DNA of 64,000 nucleotides from an uncultured Clostridia bacterium (GCA_937890525.1 CALADI010000009.1:23128-87127); one strand, 5' to 3'. Shown: positions 40,250-49,953, counted from the stretch's first letter. Notes: a model not told the origin generated them from the letters alone. Numbers and translations: made by a program.

Positions 40250-42338
40250 GAAACTGATCATCAGCTATGTCATTTTGTTTGTCCTTCTGCTGGTCAGCAA
40301 TCTCTATATTTATTCAAGAACCAAAGATACGCTGATGTCCAAGGAAATGGCATACAATCACATGGCGCTGGACTATGCTCAGGAGATCTTGGATCACAGT
40401 CTTCAAGAAATCTACAATCATTCCAATGATTTTATGATGAATCGGGAAATGCAGATTCGTCTGGGAGATTTGCATTCCCAGTCAAACCGTGTGTACATGA
40501 TCAATAAGCTGATGGAATTTACCCAGAAAGATGAATTTGTGGAACACGCGATCCTCTGGACACCGTCTATGGACTCCATGCTCTACGATGGTGGCGGAAT
40601 TTCCCCAGGCGATCCGATTTTTAACTTTTTGGACGGAGAAAATCTCAGCGAAACGATCGTCGTGGACAAATATAAGCAGTCAACCATTGGCTACATTCCT
40701 GGAAGCGATGCGACGGTCGACGATCCTTCATCGGTGAAGAAGGGCGGCTATTTCGTTATCTGCTATTCTTCGGCCTATGCCTCGAAGGATAGCAAACTGC
40801 TTCTGCTTCTGCCGGAGGATCAGATCCGGGAGCTGTTTAAGGACACATACGGCAGCAGCCACTTTTTCATGTTCACTAGGGATAGAAGATTTATTCTCAG
40901 CCCGGAAAAGAATGTGGAAAAGGATGAACTGATGGAGCAGCTGATGGAATCGGTCCACCAGAAGGGAAATGATGATTTCCTCTATGGGGATCATCTGGTG
41001 CTTTACAGCCCGTCTGCGGCTTTCAACTGGGAATATGGCGTCACGGTGGACTGCGCCAATATTTACAGGGATATCGTGCTCATGCGAACTGTGGTGGTTA
41101 TCCTGCTGCTGGTCGTATTCCTGCTGGGCGGGGCGGTCATCATCCTGTCCATCCGCCAGACCTACATGCCGCTGAAGGACCTCCTCCACTCCATCGGCAA
41201 GGATGACCGGAAACCCACGGAAAACGAATACGACAAGATCAAGCAGGAGCTGTTGAACCTCAAGGAAAACAACCACATCTACAAGGAAAACCTCACCCTG
41301 TATGAGCTGATTCAGCACGGCGCACAGGGAAATGATTACCACGAATTCTTCGCAGAGCCATGTATTTGCAGCATTATGCTGGCAGGTCCCAATTTGCAGG
41401 CGATACGGAATATCGTCCCTTCTCTGGAGGCGGTGTTTGCGGAAAAGCAGTATCATCTGCATCTGGTCAAGAACAATTCTTACGAGATGTACCTGATCCT
41501 CAATGGAGAAATCCTATGCTATGAGGAAATCGTGCAGACTCTGAAGCAGGTCTGGGCGCAGAAAAATCCAAAGCTGCTGGCAGGTGTGGGCACTGCAGAA
41601 ACCGTTCAGAATCTGAAGCAGAGCTGCGACAAGGCAAAAGAGGCAGTAATGACCGGCAGTATCTGCATGGGCGGCCATGTATATGCCGATGAAAGCCGCA
41701 AAACCGACTGCATCCGTTTTCCTCTGGACTTTGAAAGCCGCATGACTTCGCTGCTCTATGCAGCGGACAAGCCCTCTGTACAGGCGTTTGTGGATGAGAT
41801 CTTTGATCATAATCAGAACATCAGCTGGTCTGCATTTCGTAAACTGATTTTGGATTTTTGTGAAGCCTATAAGCGGATCGCATCCAAGCTGCAGATCGCC
41901 ATGGAAGACGATGTCATGAAACGCCTGATGGACTCCGGATATGATATAAAGCCCATCAAAACCTTCGTGCAGAAGATGTACTGCGAGATGGTCTTTGTAG
42001 CGCCGGTCGATAAACGGGCAAACGATGTCGGTACCTTTATCAAAGACTACATCAGCAAGAATTACCGCAATTCTGAGATCACCATCGAGGGCATCGCCGA
42101 GGAGCTGGATCTGGCCCCCACATATGTCTCGACGCTGTTTAAGAGAGAAGCGCAGATCCCCTTCAGCCAGTACCTGTCGGATTTCCGGATCCAGAAGGCA
42201 ACTGATCTTCTGGAGAACACCAATATGAAGATCAAAGATATTGCAGAGGAAGTGGGATTCGGAACTTACAGCAACTTTGCAAGGACCTTCAAAAAGAAAC
42301 TGGGTGTCACGCCGGTGGAGTACAAAAGCCAGAAATAA
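40197..42338 (+). CDS. membrane-bound AraC-family regulator
   Basis: A 713-residue protein with two membrane helices flanking an extracellular sensor: helix 1 at about residues 19-38 (LIISYVILFVLLLVSNLYIY) and helix 2 at about 298-320. The sensor between them probably binds a sugar or a binding protein. A cytosolic linker leads to a C-terminal AraC DNA-binding domain (ITIEGIAEELDLAPTYVSTLF, then MKIKDIAEEVGFGTYSNFARTFKKKLG). Regulators of this YesS type control polysaccharide loci in Firmicutes. Its start overlaps the SGNH gene by 53 bp. The divergent partner on its far side is the GUS operon, which it may regulate. Confidence 0.85.
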   Translation: MMEKRSIRAWLSQKSILRKLIISYVILFVLLLVSNLYIYSRTKDTLMSKEMAYNHMALDYAQEILDHSLQEIYNHSNDFMMNREMQIRLGDLHSQSNRVYMINKLMEFTQKDEFVEHAILWTPSMDSMLYDGGGISPGDPIFNFLDGENLSETIVVDKYKQSTIGYIPGSDATVDDPSSVKKGGYFVICYSSAYASKDSKLLLLLPEDQIRELFKDTYGSSHFFMFTRDRRFILSPEKNVEKDELMEQLMESVHQKGNDDFLYGDHLVLYSPSAAFNWEYGVTVDCANIYRDIVLMRTVVVILLLVVFLLGGAVIILSIRQTYMPLKDLLHSIGKDDRKPTENEYDKIKQELLNLKENNHIYKENLTLYELIQHGAQGNDYHEFFAEPCICSIMLAGPNLQAIRNIVPSLEAVFAEKQYHLHLVKNNSYEMYLILNGEILCYEEIVQTLKQVWAQKNPKLLAGVGTAETVQNLKQSCDKAKEAVMTGSICMGGHVYADESRKTDCIRFPLDFESRMTSLLYAADKPSVQAFVDEIFDHNQNISWSAFRKLILDFCEAYKRIASKLQIAMEDDVMKRLMDSGYDIKPIKTFVQKMYCEMVFVAPVDKRANDVGTFIKDYISKNYRNSEITIEGIAEELDLAPTYVSTLFKREAQIPFSQYLSDFRIQKATDLLENTNMKIKDIAEEVGFGTYSNFARTFKKKLGVTPVEYKSQK

Positions 42339-42353
42339 TACTCGTGATCAAAA

Positions 42354-42393
42354 GAAAAGCCCTCGATTGCCCAAAGGCAATCGAGGGCTTTTG
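42354..42393. terminator. bidirectional terminator
   Basis: The 12-bp stem AAGCCCTCGATTGCC/GGCAATCGAGGGCTT is flanked by A and T runs, between convergent genes. Confidence 0.88.
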
Positions 42394-42410
42394 CTGTAAG
42401 TTGGGGGTAT

Positions 42411-44207
42411 TTATGCCTTGGTGTAGGTGTTTTCCATGTGGCTCCATCTTTCTTTCAGATAGAACGCAATGCTCTTGGGATTTCTCTCCCGTGTGAAGAT
42501 GCCCTTTTTGTTGCCGATCACGCGGGTGGTGCCCTGCTTGGTTGCAAAGTCTGCAAATGCCCACAGGTGCTCGCCAATGACAAAGTCCAGCTTATCGAAC
42601 ACATGATTGAACCGCTTCACCATCTCGATCTGATATTCTTCCGTGAACATGACTGCGGGAACGGAGTGGAAGCCGGAGATGGAGTCTGCGCCGTACTCTG
42701 TGATGATGATGGGCTTGTGGTAGTTCTCATGCCACAGCGTCAGTTCCTTCTCTGCCTGGAATTCTACCACATCCAGCATGCCGGAGTCCTCGTACCAAGA
42801 GTAGTATTTGTTGATACACACAACATCCAGAAGATCGGCAACTTTATCCTTTCTGGAACCATAGGGGAATGCATAGCTTACCATGGTCACGGGACGGTGG
42901 GGATCGGCAGACCGAACGGTGTCAATGATGTCCTTAAAGTAGAGACGGGCATTGTCTTCCCAGGAGGAAGGCTCGTTTGCAATGCTCCACATGACCACGC
43001 AGGGGTGATTCTTGTCCCGGTCGATGAGATCCTGCATCACCTGAATGTGGAAGCGCTTGGTCTCATCGTTGACTCTCTCGGGGACAAAGACCTGCTTTTC
43101 TTCGTTGAAGAAGGTCATGCCTACAGCGGGTGATTCATCGATCACCACAAAGCCGTATTCATCCGCCCAGTCCAGCATTTCCTCTGCATAGGGATAATGG
43201 GAGGTGCGGAAGGAGTTGGCACCGATCCACTGCATCAGATTAAAGTCCCGGATGCAGGTGACATCGTCCAGCCCCTTGCCTTTGAGGTTCATATCCTCGT
43301 GCTTGCCGAATCCCTTGAAGTAGAAGGGTTTGCCGTTGATGAGGAACCGGTCGCCTTCCACCTTAACGGTACGGATGCCGATCTTCTGGTGGTATACATC
43401 GATGACTTCGCCGTCCTGCTCCAGAATGGTGGTGAACTCATAGAGATAGGGGGCGCCGGGATTCCAAAGATGTGCCTGCGGGACAAGGACTGTGCCCTCT
43501 GCACCGGCTGCCTCAGCAGTCAGTACGCCCTGAGCATCCCGGACTTCGACGCGGATGCTGCCTGCACCTTCCTGCTTCACGGCATACTGCAGCAGGCCGT
43601 CTGCTCCCTGAAGTTCCGGATTTACGCTGACATCTGTAATGTGACAGACGGGGGTGGAATAGAGCTTTACCGGTCTGTGGATGCCGGCATAGTTATAGAA
43701 ATCGTGGAAGTACCGCTGTACCTTGGTGGGTTTCTCGTAGCGATAGGGGTTGTCCAGGATCTCGATCTCGCCGGGAGGCAGCATCTGGAAATCCAGAATA
43801 TTGTTTACACACACGGTGATGCGGATCTTATCACCGGGCTTGACCCGCTGAGAAATCTCGCCTTCAAAGGGCAGATATCCGCCTTTGTGCTCCATGAGAA
43901 ATTCGCCGTTTACCCAGACTTTTCCTCTGTGCGTCACGCTGCCGAAGCGCAGGACGATACGCTGGTTCTTCCATGTGGAGGGAATGAAAACGGTGCGCTC
44001 ATACCATGCATTGCCGATCAGATCCCGGATCGCGGTGTCGGTTGTGATGTCATTATAGCTAGCGGGGACAGGCATATGCAGCTTCTGAGGAAGTCCGGTT
44101 TCAAACCATCTTTCCTGCTCGCCTACCCCTTCGGCGTCGGGACAGAAGTCCCATACGCCATCCAGAGATTTTACCTCTCTTGTGCTGCTTTCATAAGGAT
44201 ATAACAT
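42411..44207 (-). CDS. uidA: beta-glucuronidase (GH2)
   Basis: Cytosolic retaining beta-glucuronidase of 598 residues. The acid/base is E412 in WSIANEPSS and the nucleophile is E504 in TEYGAD. The NxK motif that selects glucuronides is N566/K568 in GNKKGIFTR. These positions match E. coli UidA (E413, E504, N566, K568), which is established knowledge. The active-site loop between AVG and the DETKRF helix is about seven residues shorter than in E. coli, suggesting a shorter loop 1 and different substrate size preference. No signal peptide. ATG 44207 is 8 nt after AGGAG. Last gene of the GH71/99 operon. Confidence 0.93.
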   Translation of the reverse strand: MLYPYESSTREVKSLDGVWDFCPDAEGVGEQERWFETGLPQKLHMPVPASYNDITTDTAIRDLIGNAWYERTVFIPSTWKNQRIVLRFGSVTHRGKVWVNGEFLMEHKGGYLPFEGEISQRVKPGDKIRITVCVNNILDFQMLPPGEIEILDNPYRYEKPTKVQRYFHDFYNYAGIHRPVKLYSTPVCHITDVSVNPELQGADGLLQYAVKQEGAGSIRVEVRDAQGVLTAEAAGAEGTVLVPQAHLWNPGAPYLYEFTTILEQDGEVIDVYHQKIGIRTVKVEGDRFLINGKPFYFKGFGKHEDMNLKGKGLDDVTCIRDFNLMQWIGANSFRTSHYPYAEEMLDWADEYGFVVIDESPAVGMTFFNEEKQVFVPERVNDETKRFHIQVMQDLIDRDKNHPCVVMWSIANEPSSWEDNARLYFKDIIDTVRSADPHRPVTMVSYAFPYGSRKDKVADLLDVVCINKYYSWYEDSGMLDVVEFQAEKELTLWHENYHKPIIITEYGADSISGFHSVPAVMFTEEYQIEMVKRFNHVFDKLDFVIGEHLWAFADFATKQGTTRVIGNKKGIFTRERNPKSIAFYLKERWSHMENTYTKA

Positions 44208-44227
44208 GATCTTCGCTCCTGTTCTTT

Positions 44228-45913
44228 TCAAAATTTGTATGCGCTGATGAAGAAAGAGACATCTTTGATCTGCACATCGCCCTGAATGTTCAGGACAGGA
44301 TCTTCTTGGATGGCGGGGAGATTTTCTTGGAAAAGTGCGATCTTCGCCTGCTTCCATGTGCCGGTGCCATCCATTTTGATGTCGCACAGCTCCTGCCCAT
44401 CGTGACAGATCCGGAAGGATCCATCCGTATCATCCCGATAGGAGAAGGCAAGATAGCTGTCATAAGCCCAACCGGACATACCGTCAAGGCTTTCTTCGCT
44501 GCAAATGGTGATGGCATCGCCTGCCACCTGCAAATCTCCGGCCGCCTGCGTCAGGAAAAATTCCTTTTTCCGCAGCTGACGCTCCGGTGTTTCCAGCAGC
44601 TTTTCCAGCCCCGTCAGGAACAGCCGTGCCGTGCCAAGATTCCGCCTGCTGATTTCCTGTGCGATCTGATCCATTGCCTGCTCATAGACAGCGGTATCGG
44701 CACCGGCTTTTTGCAGACGCTTTACCCGCTTGCGCAGGTGGAACAGAGCCAGCGGCAGCAGAAAATCAGCGCTGTCCCCTGCATCGGCAAGCCCCTTCCA
44801 CTGCGCAGCGCAGGTGCGGGTGGTTTCCACTTCCCGATAACCATCTGTGACAGTAGGCTCGATCTGATGACTTTCCGTATAGTCGTTCCATGATACGATG
44901 TAGACAATGTCGGCATCATCGGGGTGCTCCAGATGATATTGCCACATTTGCTGATAGTTTTTGCCGGAATCCCGGAGGATGCAGGACAGGTCATGCTTGT
45001 TCCAAGAGGCGCAGGCACGGTTGTCCATGGCGGGGTTTACGCAGCCAACATGTACCTTGCTGTTGGTCTCCTGCATGGCATCCCGCAGCGCATTGAGGTA
45101 GTTTACAGAGTCCTCCGTCGTCGCGTATCGATCCCAGCTGCTGTATTGTTCCGTGGCGATGCCGTTTCTCACCCGGGTGGGGATCCATCCGAAGATGCCG
45201 TCAGACACCTCCGTCCAGCCGCTTTTTTCCAGCTGGTAGGTCACATCCTCCCCCTGGACAGCCCCCACAATGGGTGCTCTCACCAGAAAATAGGGGGACT
45301 TGACACCATCGGGAAGATGGTAGGTCTGATTTTTCACCTGCTGAAATTCCGGGATGGTCAGTCCGCCGCCAAAGAGGAAGATGAGGGGGTGTCCATCTAC
45401 CTTGGCACCTACACCGGTGCTGAAAAGATGATCCAGAAGGTACTGGATATTCTCCTCAAACAGCAGGGTCTTCTTTTCTCTGGTGGTAGCGTCCTTGTGG
45501 AACGCTTCGATCCAAGGGTAGAAATGCCATGCATCGCACCAGTTGATGCCGATCTCGAAATCAAGCTTCTGAGCCATGGTCATCATCTGGAGCATTTCCG
45601 CATTGCTTTCATGCTCTCGGAAGCCCCATTCCACGAAGAACCCGTCGATATGGGCAAGCTTGGCGGTCAAGATCTGATACTCGATGTAGTCATCGTCCCG
45701 TTGAGACTGCATCCCCACCAGCGGATAAGAGAGGGCGGCAAGATCGTTAAGACCGTCTTTTCCGATGCAGTCTGCGTTGTGATTTGCCGACCGGTTCTGC
45801 GCCTTGCTCTTCTGCGCAGTTCCCCAGTATTTCCACTGGGCTACACACCCATCGTGTTCTCTGGTGCAGCGGGGTCCGTGGTAATCGGCATATACTTTCT
45901 TTTTCACCGACAT
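44228..45913 (-). CDS. cytosolic GH71/99-like glycoside hydrolase
   Basis: A 561-residue protein whose first 390 residues parallel the catalytic region of the wall-anchored protein encoded just upstream: KVYADYHGP at the very N-terminus, YPLVGMQSQ, IDGFFVEWGF, GINWCDAWH and the C-terminal WNDYTESHQIEPT. The IEWGF/VEWGF Glu and the WNDYTE Glu are candidate catalytic residues by analogy with GH71 and GH99 enzymes. A helical segment and a C-terminal beta-sandwich follow. It has no export signal. ATG 45913 overlaps the upstream stop by 10 bp, so translation is probably coupled. Family assignment is by pattern and the specificity is unknown. Confidence 0.78.
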   Translation of the reverse strand: MSVKKKVYADYHGPRCTREHDGCVAQWKYWGTAQKSKAQNRSANHNADCIGKDGLNDLAALSYPLVGMQSQRDDDYIEYQILTAKLAHIDGFFVEWGFREHESNAEMLQMMTMAQKLDFEIGINWCDAWHFYPWIEAFHKDATTREKKTLLFEENIQYLLDHLFSTGVGAKVDGHPLIFLFGGGLTIPEFQQVKNQTYHLPDGVKSPYFLVRAPIVGAVQGEDVTYQLEKSGWTEVSDGIFGWIPTRVRNGIATEQYSSWDRYATTEDSVNYLNALRDAMQETNSKVHVGCVNPAMDNRACASWNKHDLSCILRDSGKNYQQMWQYHLEHPDDADIVYIVSWNDYTESHQIEPTVTDGYREVETTRTCAAQWKGLADAGDSADFLLPLALFHLRKRVKRLQKAGADTAVYEQAMDQIAQEISRRNLGTARLFLTGLEKLLETPERQLRKKEFFLTQAAGDLQVAGDAITICSEESLDGMSGWAYDSYLAFSYRDDTDGSFRICHDGQELCDIKMDGTGTWKQAKIALFQENLPAIQEDPVLNIQGDVQIKDVSFFISAYKF

Positions 45914-48900
45914 CCCTCTTTTCTAAAGTAAATGTGAATGAGCATCAATGCCCCGGCACACAAAACCATAATGCCTGCAAACAGCATCGCCTTACTCCCC
46001 TGCGCGTCTCCGGTGTTGGGCGTTTCGCCGCTGTCCGGCTGGGTGGGGCGGGTGCTTTCTTCAGGTTGAGTCGGCTTGGTGCCCTCCTCTGGCTGGGTAG
46101 GCTCGGTGCCTTCCTCGGGTTGGGTAGGTTTGGTGTCTTCCTCAGGCTGAGTAGGCTTGTTCCCCTCGTCCGGAGGCAGGGTTTCGCTGCCGCCGGGGCC
46201 TTCACTTGCTGCATCTTTGGATGTAAAGAATTCCAGAGAAATGTCTTTGATCTGAGCATCTCCTGTGAATACCAGATCAGAATCATTTTCTGCCTCGTGA
46301 TCCAGCACGATGTGGTCATTGGTAAAGCGCACCTTTGCCTGACGCCACTGATCGGTGCCTGCTTTTTGAATGCTTGCAACAGTGGTGAAATCCCCGAAGG
46401 GGGCTTTATCATGGGATGCGGCAGAGATGCTCACAGCGCCCTGCCCTTCATCCAGATAAGAGAAGGTAATATAGCCTTCATAAGATGTGCCCCGCAGCTT
46501 TTCCAGAACGGAATCGGAAAGGGTCAAGTAAGTGCCGTTCTTGAGGGCGTAGATGCTTTCGGCAGATCCCTCATTGCTGCTGTAAACGGCGGGAACATCG
46601 GAGACAGCTTTCGGCGCGTAGACTTCGATTTCTTTCATCCGAATGCCACGGCCCTGCACTTCGGTGCTGTAGAATCTGACCTTGTCCGTCCGGATAGGAT
46701 CGAACATCAGGGACAGATCCTTGATGTTATTGCCCTGGAATTTAGTCCCGGGGATCAGATTCCACTGTCCGTCTGCCCAATATTCCATCTGGAAGTCTCG
46801 CACAGCCCAACCGGTATTATCACCCATGTACAGATCGATCTGACAAATATCATACATATCCTGCAAGTCGATTTCGATCCAGTGTTCTGTTTTGCTGGAG
46901 GGGGTTCTCCAACGGGATTCCAAAGAAATGATGCCGTCCACGGCAAGCTCCGGGCCAAAGCCATTCATCTGGGCATTTGCCTTTACCGGCTTGTGCAGGG
47001 CCACATTTTCAAGAAGAGGTGAAACGGTCATTTCCTTGGAAGCGGTGATGCCGCCTTCATTGTCAATGACCCGAACCTGGATCTTGTGCCGCACTGCCGG
47101 GATGGGCTGCATATGGAGCGTGTAGGTATTGCCTTCCTGCACCGTTTCCCCAGGCTCGGTACGCATGCCGTCAATGTAAACTTCTACATGGCTGATCGTA
47201 CCGTCTTCATCCTGCGTTTCCAGAGAAATATCCCAGGGGTTGGAGAAGTCAACCTGCTTGGCGTTTTGCGGAGCAAGGACATTCAGGATTGGGAGCCTGT
47301 TCTGGTACAGCTTCACCTCGTAGACTTTCCCCTGAGCATTGGTAAAGACGATCCGGATCTTCCCCGTGGTGGCGGAGTCCTTCAGGGAGAAACTGCCGCC
47401 GGTGCCTGCTGCAAAGTCTTCCCCCAATCCTGCTTCGGCAGGCTGGAATGCACCGCCCTGCTCATAGAAGATCTCAAAGGGGCTGTCGGCAAGAATGGTG
47501 CCGCAGACGATATTTTTGACGGAGCCAAGATCGATCTCCAGATAAGCATCGCTGCCGGTATACTGCCAGAAGGTCTTGCTGACACCGTCCACAGCGTTTT
47601 CCACTTCGCCGCTCTGATTGCTGCTGACGGCAGCGTGATAAGCTGCATTGATCCGGTCTTCCTGCTTCAGCACGAAATCCTTCTGCACCTCATTGCAGAC
47701 GATATGCTCGGTCTTTACATTCTGCTCTGCCTTTGTCAGCGTATCGCTTACCTGATTCAGCAGGTCAGATGCCTGAGGATAGCTGCCCTTGCTGATGAGC
47801 AGACCGGCTTCGTCCAAGCTGCTCTGGTTTGCGGTCATGTCAACGCCGACGGCAGACAGCTGTTCCGCCCGCTTTCGCAGCCGGAACAGCTTAGCGGGCA
47901 GTTCGAATCCGGAGTCATCCAGATTGCCTTCTCCCTTAAACTGGTAGGCATATTGCTGGGTGGTCTTCAGCTCTCTGTATCCGTCCTCAATGGTAGGCTC
48001 GATCTGATGCCCTTCCGTATAGTCATTCCAAGAGGCAATATAGACCGTATCGAAATACTCCTTGTTATCTACATTGTACTGCCATACTTTCTGGTACAGA
48101 GCGCCATTGTCCCGATCCAGATATTTGTACTTATCCCCCCAGCCTGCACAGGGACGGTTATCCATACCCGGAGAAACAACGCTGTTTCGCAGGGGAATAT
48201 CGGGGTTATGGATAAATGTCTGCTTGAGGGCTTCCAGATAGGAGATGGCATCTTCGGTGGTACCATACACATCAAAGTCGGTCAGGCCATCCTGCTGTGC
48301 ATTTCGTACCCGATCGGGCACCCAGCCGAAGGGGCCATCCAGCACCTCGTGCCACGATTTTCCGGCGTAGCTGAAATCGACCTTGCCTTCGGCATTCACC
48401 TTGCCGGACATGGAGGCACGGCGGAAATACCAAGGGGTCTTCTCGGCAAATACATCGGGAATGACTGCTTCAGAGGAAATCTTCTGCCATTCGTTCTTCT
48501 CAAAGCCGCCGCCGAACAGGTAGACAACGGGATGACCATCAAAGGTCGCGCCTACAGGACTTGCGTACAGCTTATCCAGAATGGTGCCGAGAGAATTTAC
48601 AGCTTCGTTTACCTTGTCTTCTCTCGTGATCACATCGGGCTTGATCTTTGTGATCCAATCCTTCATATGCCATGCATCGCACCAGTTGATACCCACCTCA
48701 AAATCATATTTGGCTGCAATGTCCATCATAGTGTCCAGCTGGCTGTCGGTGCCGTGTCCCGGGAATCCCCATTCGATGAAGAAACCGTCGATGTTTGCCA
48801 TCTTTGCCAACAAGATCTGATATTCCTGATAATCGGGGTCCATTTGGGACTGCATACCGATGAGCGGATAGGCAGCGACTGCAAGATCCCGGTTTCCGTC

Positions 48901-49839
48901 TTCCAGGATGAGATCGGCGTTGTATACCACGCTCTTGTTGACGGTGGCAGTATTCTTGGCATTCCCGCTGAAGCTCCAGTTTCCGGTGTTGCCGTCATGT
49001 TCTCTGGTATAGCGGGGGCCGTGGTAGTCGGCGTACACCTTCTTTTCCGTATAAGGTGTCTTTCCGTCGTCTTCCTCGGGAGGTGTTTCAGGTGCTATGG
49101 TGATATCAACTTCCCGGATACTGAATCCTTTGGGCTTTTTGGTGTCCAGACAGGATAGGCGCAGACCATCTGCCGTGGTTCCCTCAGGGAAGGTCACATC
49201 GGTGATCTCGGATACGGAGGTCACATCCTCGGTGTGGATCACCTTGCCCCCCGACAGGACTTCTACCTTGAGATTCTCCGGGAAATATCCCCATGAATTG
49301 GTCGCAGCATTGCGTCTGCCCAGCGTGAAGGCGGCGCTGGAAACGGCGTAGGGTTGATCGAAGCTGCATTCCCAGTAATGGATGTTATCGGGCTCGTGGC
49401 TGTCCTTGGAGGTCCACACGGTGTCGGTATTCTGATCCACCGTATTGCCGTTCTCTTTTATATTAGAGCAGGTGGTGACTTTCGTGATGGTCACGCCGCC
49501 GGGCAGGGAAATGCTTTTCCCTTCGGCGGGAGCGGAAACTTCTTCAGAAGGTTCCGTGTCTTCCGTTTTCGTGGGTTCAGAGCCTTCTGTTTCGCTGGGG
49601 ATGGTGGGCTCAGTTTCGACGGGCTCGGTGTTTTCCGTCTCAGCCGGCAGGGATGCAGAGGGTTGTGCTTCGGTGGGAATGGTGTCGTCTTGGGGATCCT
49701 GTGTCGATCCGCCGTCACCGGAAGTCTGAACATCGGATGGTACATCAACCGGGGCGGCGCTTGCAGAGATCGTACCGCAAATTGGCAGCACCGCCATCAA
49801 AGCCGCCAAAATCAAAGCGGCAAATTTTTGTTTGCTCAT
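45904..49839 (-). CDS. wall-anchored multidomain GH71/99-like enzyme
   Basis: A 1311-residue surface protein. In order: a signal peptide (FAALILAALMAVLPICGTISASA); an acidic Thr/Pro/Glu linker to about residue 95; a discoidin-like module (TVWTSKDSHEPDNIHYWEC); the GH domain from about residue 230 (KVYADYHGP, IDGFFIEWGF, GINWCDAWH, WNDYTEGHQIEPT); a helical part; two further F5/8-type modules around residues 730-1080 with an Ig-like module between; a beta-sandwich; five 9-residue repeats; and a sortase-type tail, PNTGD, then a hydrophobic helix and RKEGCR. ATG 49839 is 8 nt after AAGGA. It should bind and cut a polysaccharide at the cell surface. Confidence 0.8.
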   Translation of the reverse strand: MSKQKFAALILAALMAVLPICGTISASAAPVDVPSDVQTSGDGGSTQDPQDDTIPTEAQPSASLPAETENTEPVETEPTIPSETEGSEPTKTEDTEPSEEVSAPAEGKSISLPGGVTITKVTTCSNIKENGNTVDQNTDTVWTSKDSHEPDNIHYWECSFDQPYAVSSAAFTLGRRNAATNSWGYFPENLKVEVLSGGKVIHTEDVTSVSEITDVTFPEGTTADGLRLSCLDTKKPKGFSIREVDITIAPETPPEEDDGKTPYTEKKVYADYHGPRYTREHDGNTGNWSFSGNAKNTATVNKSVVYNADLILEDGNRDLAVAAYPLIGMQSQMDPDYQEYQILLAKMANIDGFFIEWGFPGHGTDSQLDTMMDIAAKYDFEVGINWCDAWHMKDWITKIKPDVITREDKVNEAVNSLGTILDKLYASPVGATFDGHPVVYLFGGGFEKNEWQKISSEAVIPDVFAEKTPWYFRRASMSGKVNAEGKVDFSYAGKSWHEVLDGPFGWVPDRVRNAQQDGLTDFDVYGTTEDAISYLEALKQTFIHNPDIPLRNSVVSPGMDNRPCAGWGDKYKYLDRDNGALYQKVWQYNVDNKEYFDTVYIASWNDYTEGHQIEPTIEDGYRELKTTQQYAYQFKGEGNLDDSGFELPAKLFRLRKRAEQLSAVGVDMTANQSSLDEAGLLISKGSYPQASDLLNQVSDTLTKAEQNVKTEHIVCNEVQKDFVLKQEDRINAAYHAAVSSNQSGEVENAVDGVSKTFWQYTGSDAYLEIDLGSVKNIVCGTILADSPFEIFYEQGGAFQPAEAGLGEDFAAGTGGSFSLKDSATTGKIRIVFTNAQGKVYEVKLYQNRLPILNVLAPQNAKQVDFSNPWDISLETQDEDGTISHVEVYIDGMRTEPGETVQEGNTYTLHMQPIPAVRHKIQVRVIDNEGGITASKEMTVSPLLENVALHKPVKANAQMNGFGPELAVDGIISLESRWRTPSSKTEHWIEIDLQDMYDICQIDLYMGDNTGWAVRDFQMEYWADGQWNLIPGTKFQGNNIKDLSLMFDPIRTDKVRFYSTEVQGRGIRMKEIEVYAPKAVSDVPAVYSSNEGSAESIYALKNGTYLTLSDSVLEKLRGTSYEGYITFSYLDEGQGAVSISAASHDKAPFGDFTTVASIQKAGTDQWRQAKVRFTNDHIVLDHEAENDSDLVFTGDAQIKDISLEFFTSKDAASEGPGGSETLPPDEGNKPTQPEEDTKPTQPEEGTEPTQPEEGTKPTQPEESTRPTQPDSGETPNTGDAQGSKAMLFAGIMVLCAGALMLIHIYFRKEGCR
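46024..46158 (-). repeat. five tandem 27-bp repeats coding for PTQPEE units
   Basis: Five in-frame copies of a 9-residue unit (KPTQPEEGT and variants) form the wall-spanning stalk just before the sortase signal. Copy number may vary between strains. Confidence 0.85.
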
Positions 49840-49864
49840 AAATTCGTTCCTTTTCACTATCTTA

Positions 49865-49913
49865 AAAAGCCACTGTAAATCCAGAATGGTTATTCCTTCT
49901 TTACAGTGGCTTT
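49865..49913 (-). terminator. terminator-like hairpin inside the ABC-GH operon
   Basis: On the minus strand the stem AAAGCCACTGTAAA/TTTACAGTGGCTTT is followed by TTTTT, between the solute-binding protein stop and the wall-anchored GH start. It should end a share of transcripts, giving more binding protein than enzyme. Confidence 0.75.
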
Positions 49914-49953
49914 CCGTATCCCTTGATATAGCTGCCTGGATTTTACAGGAGCA

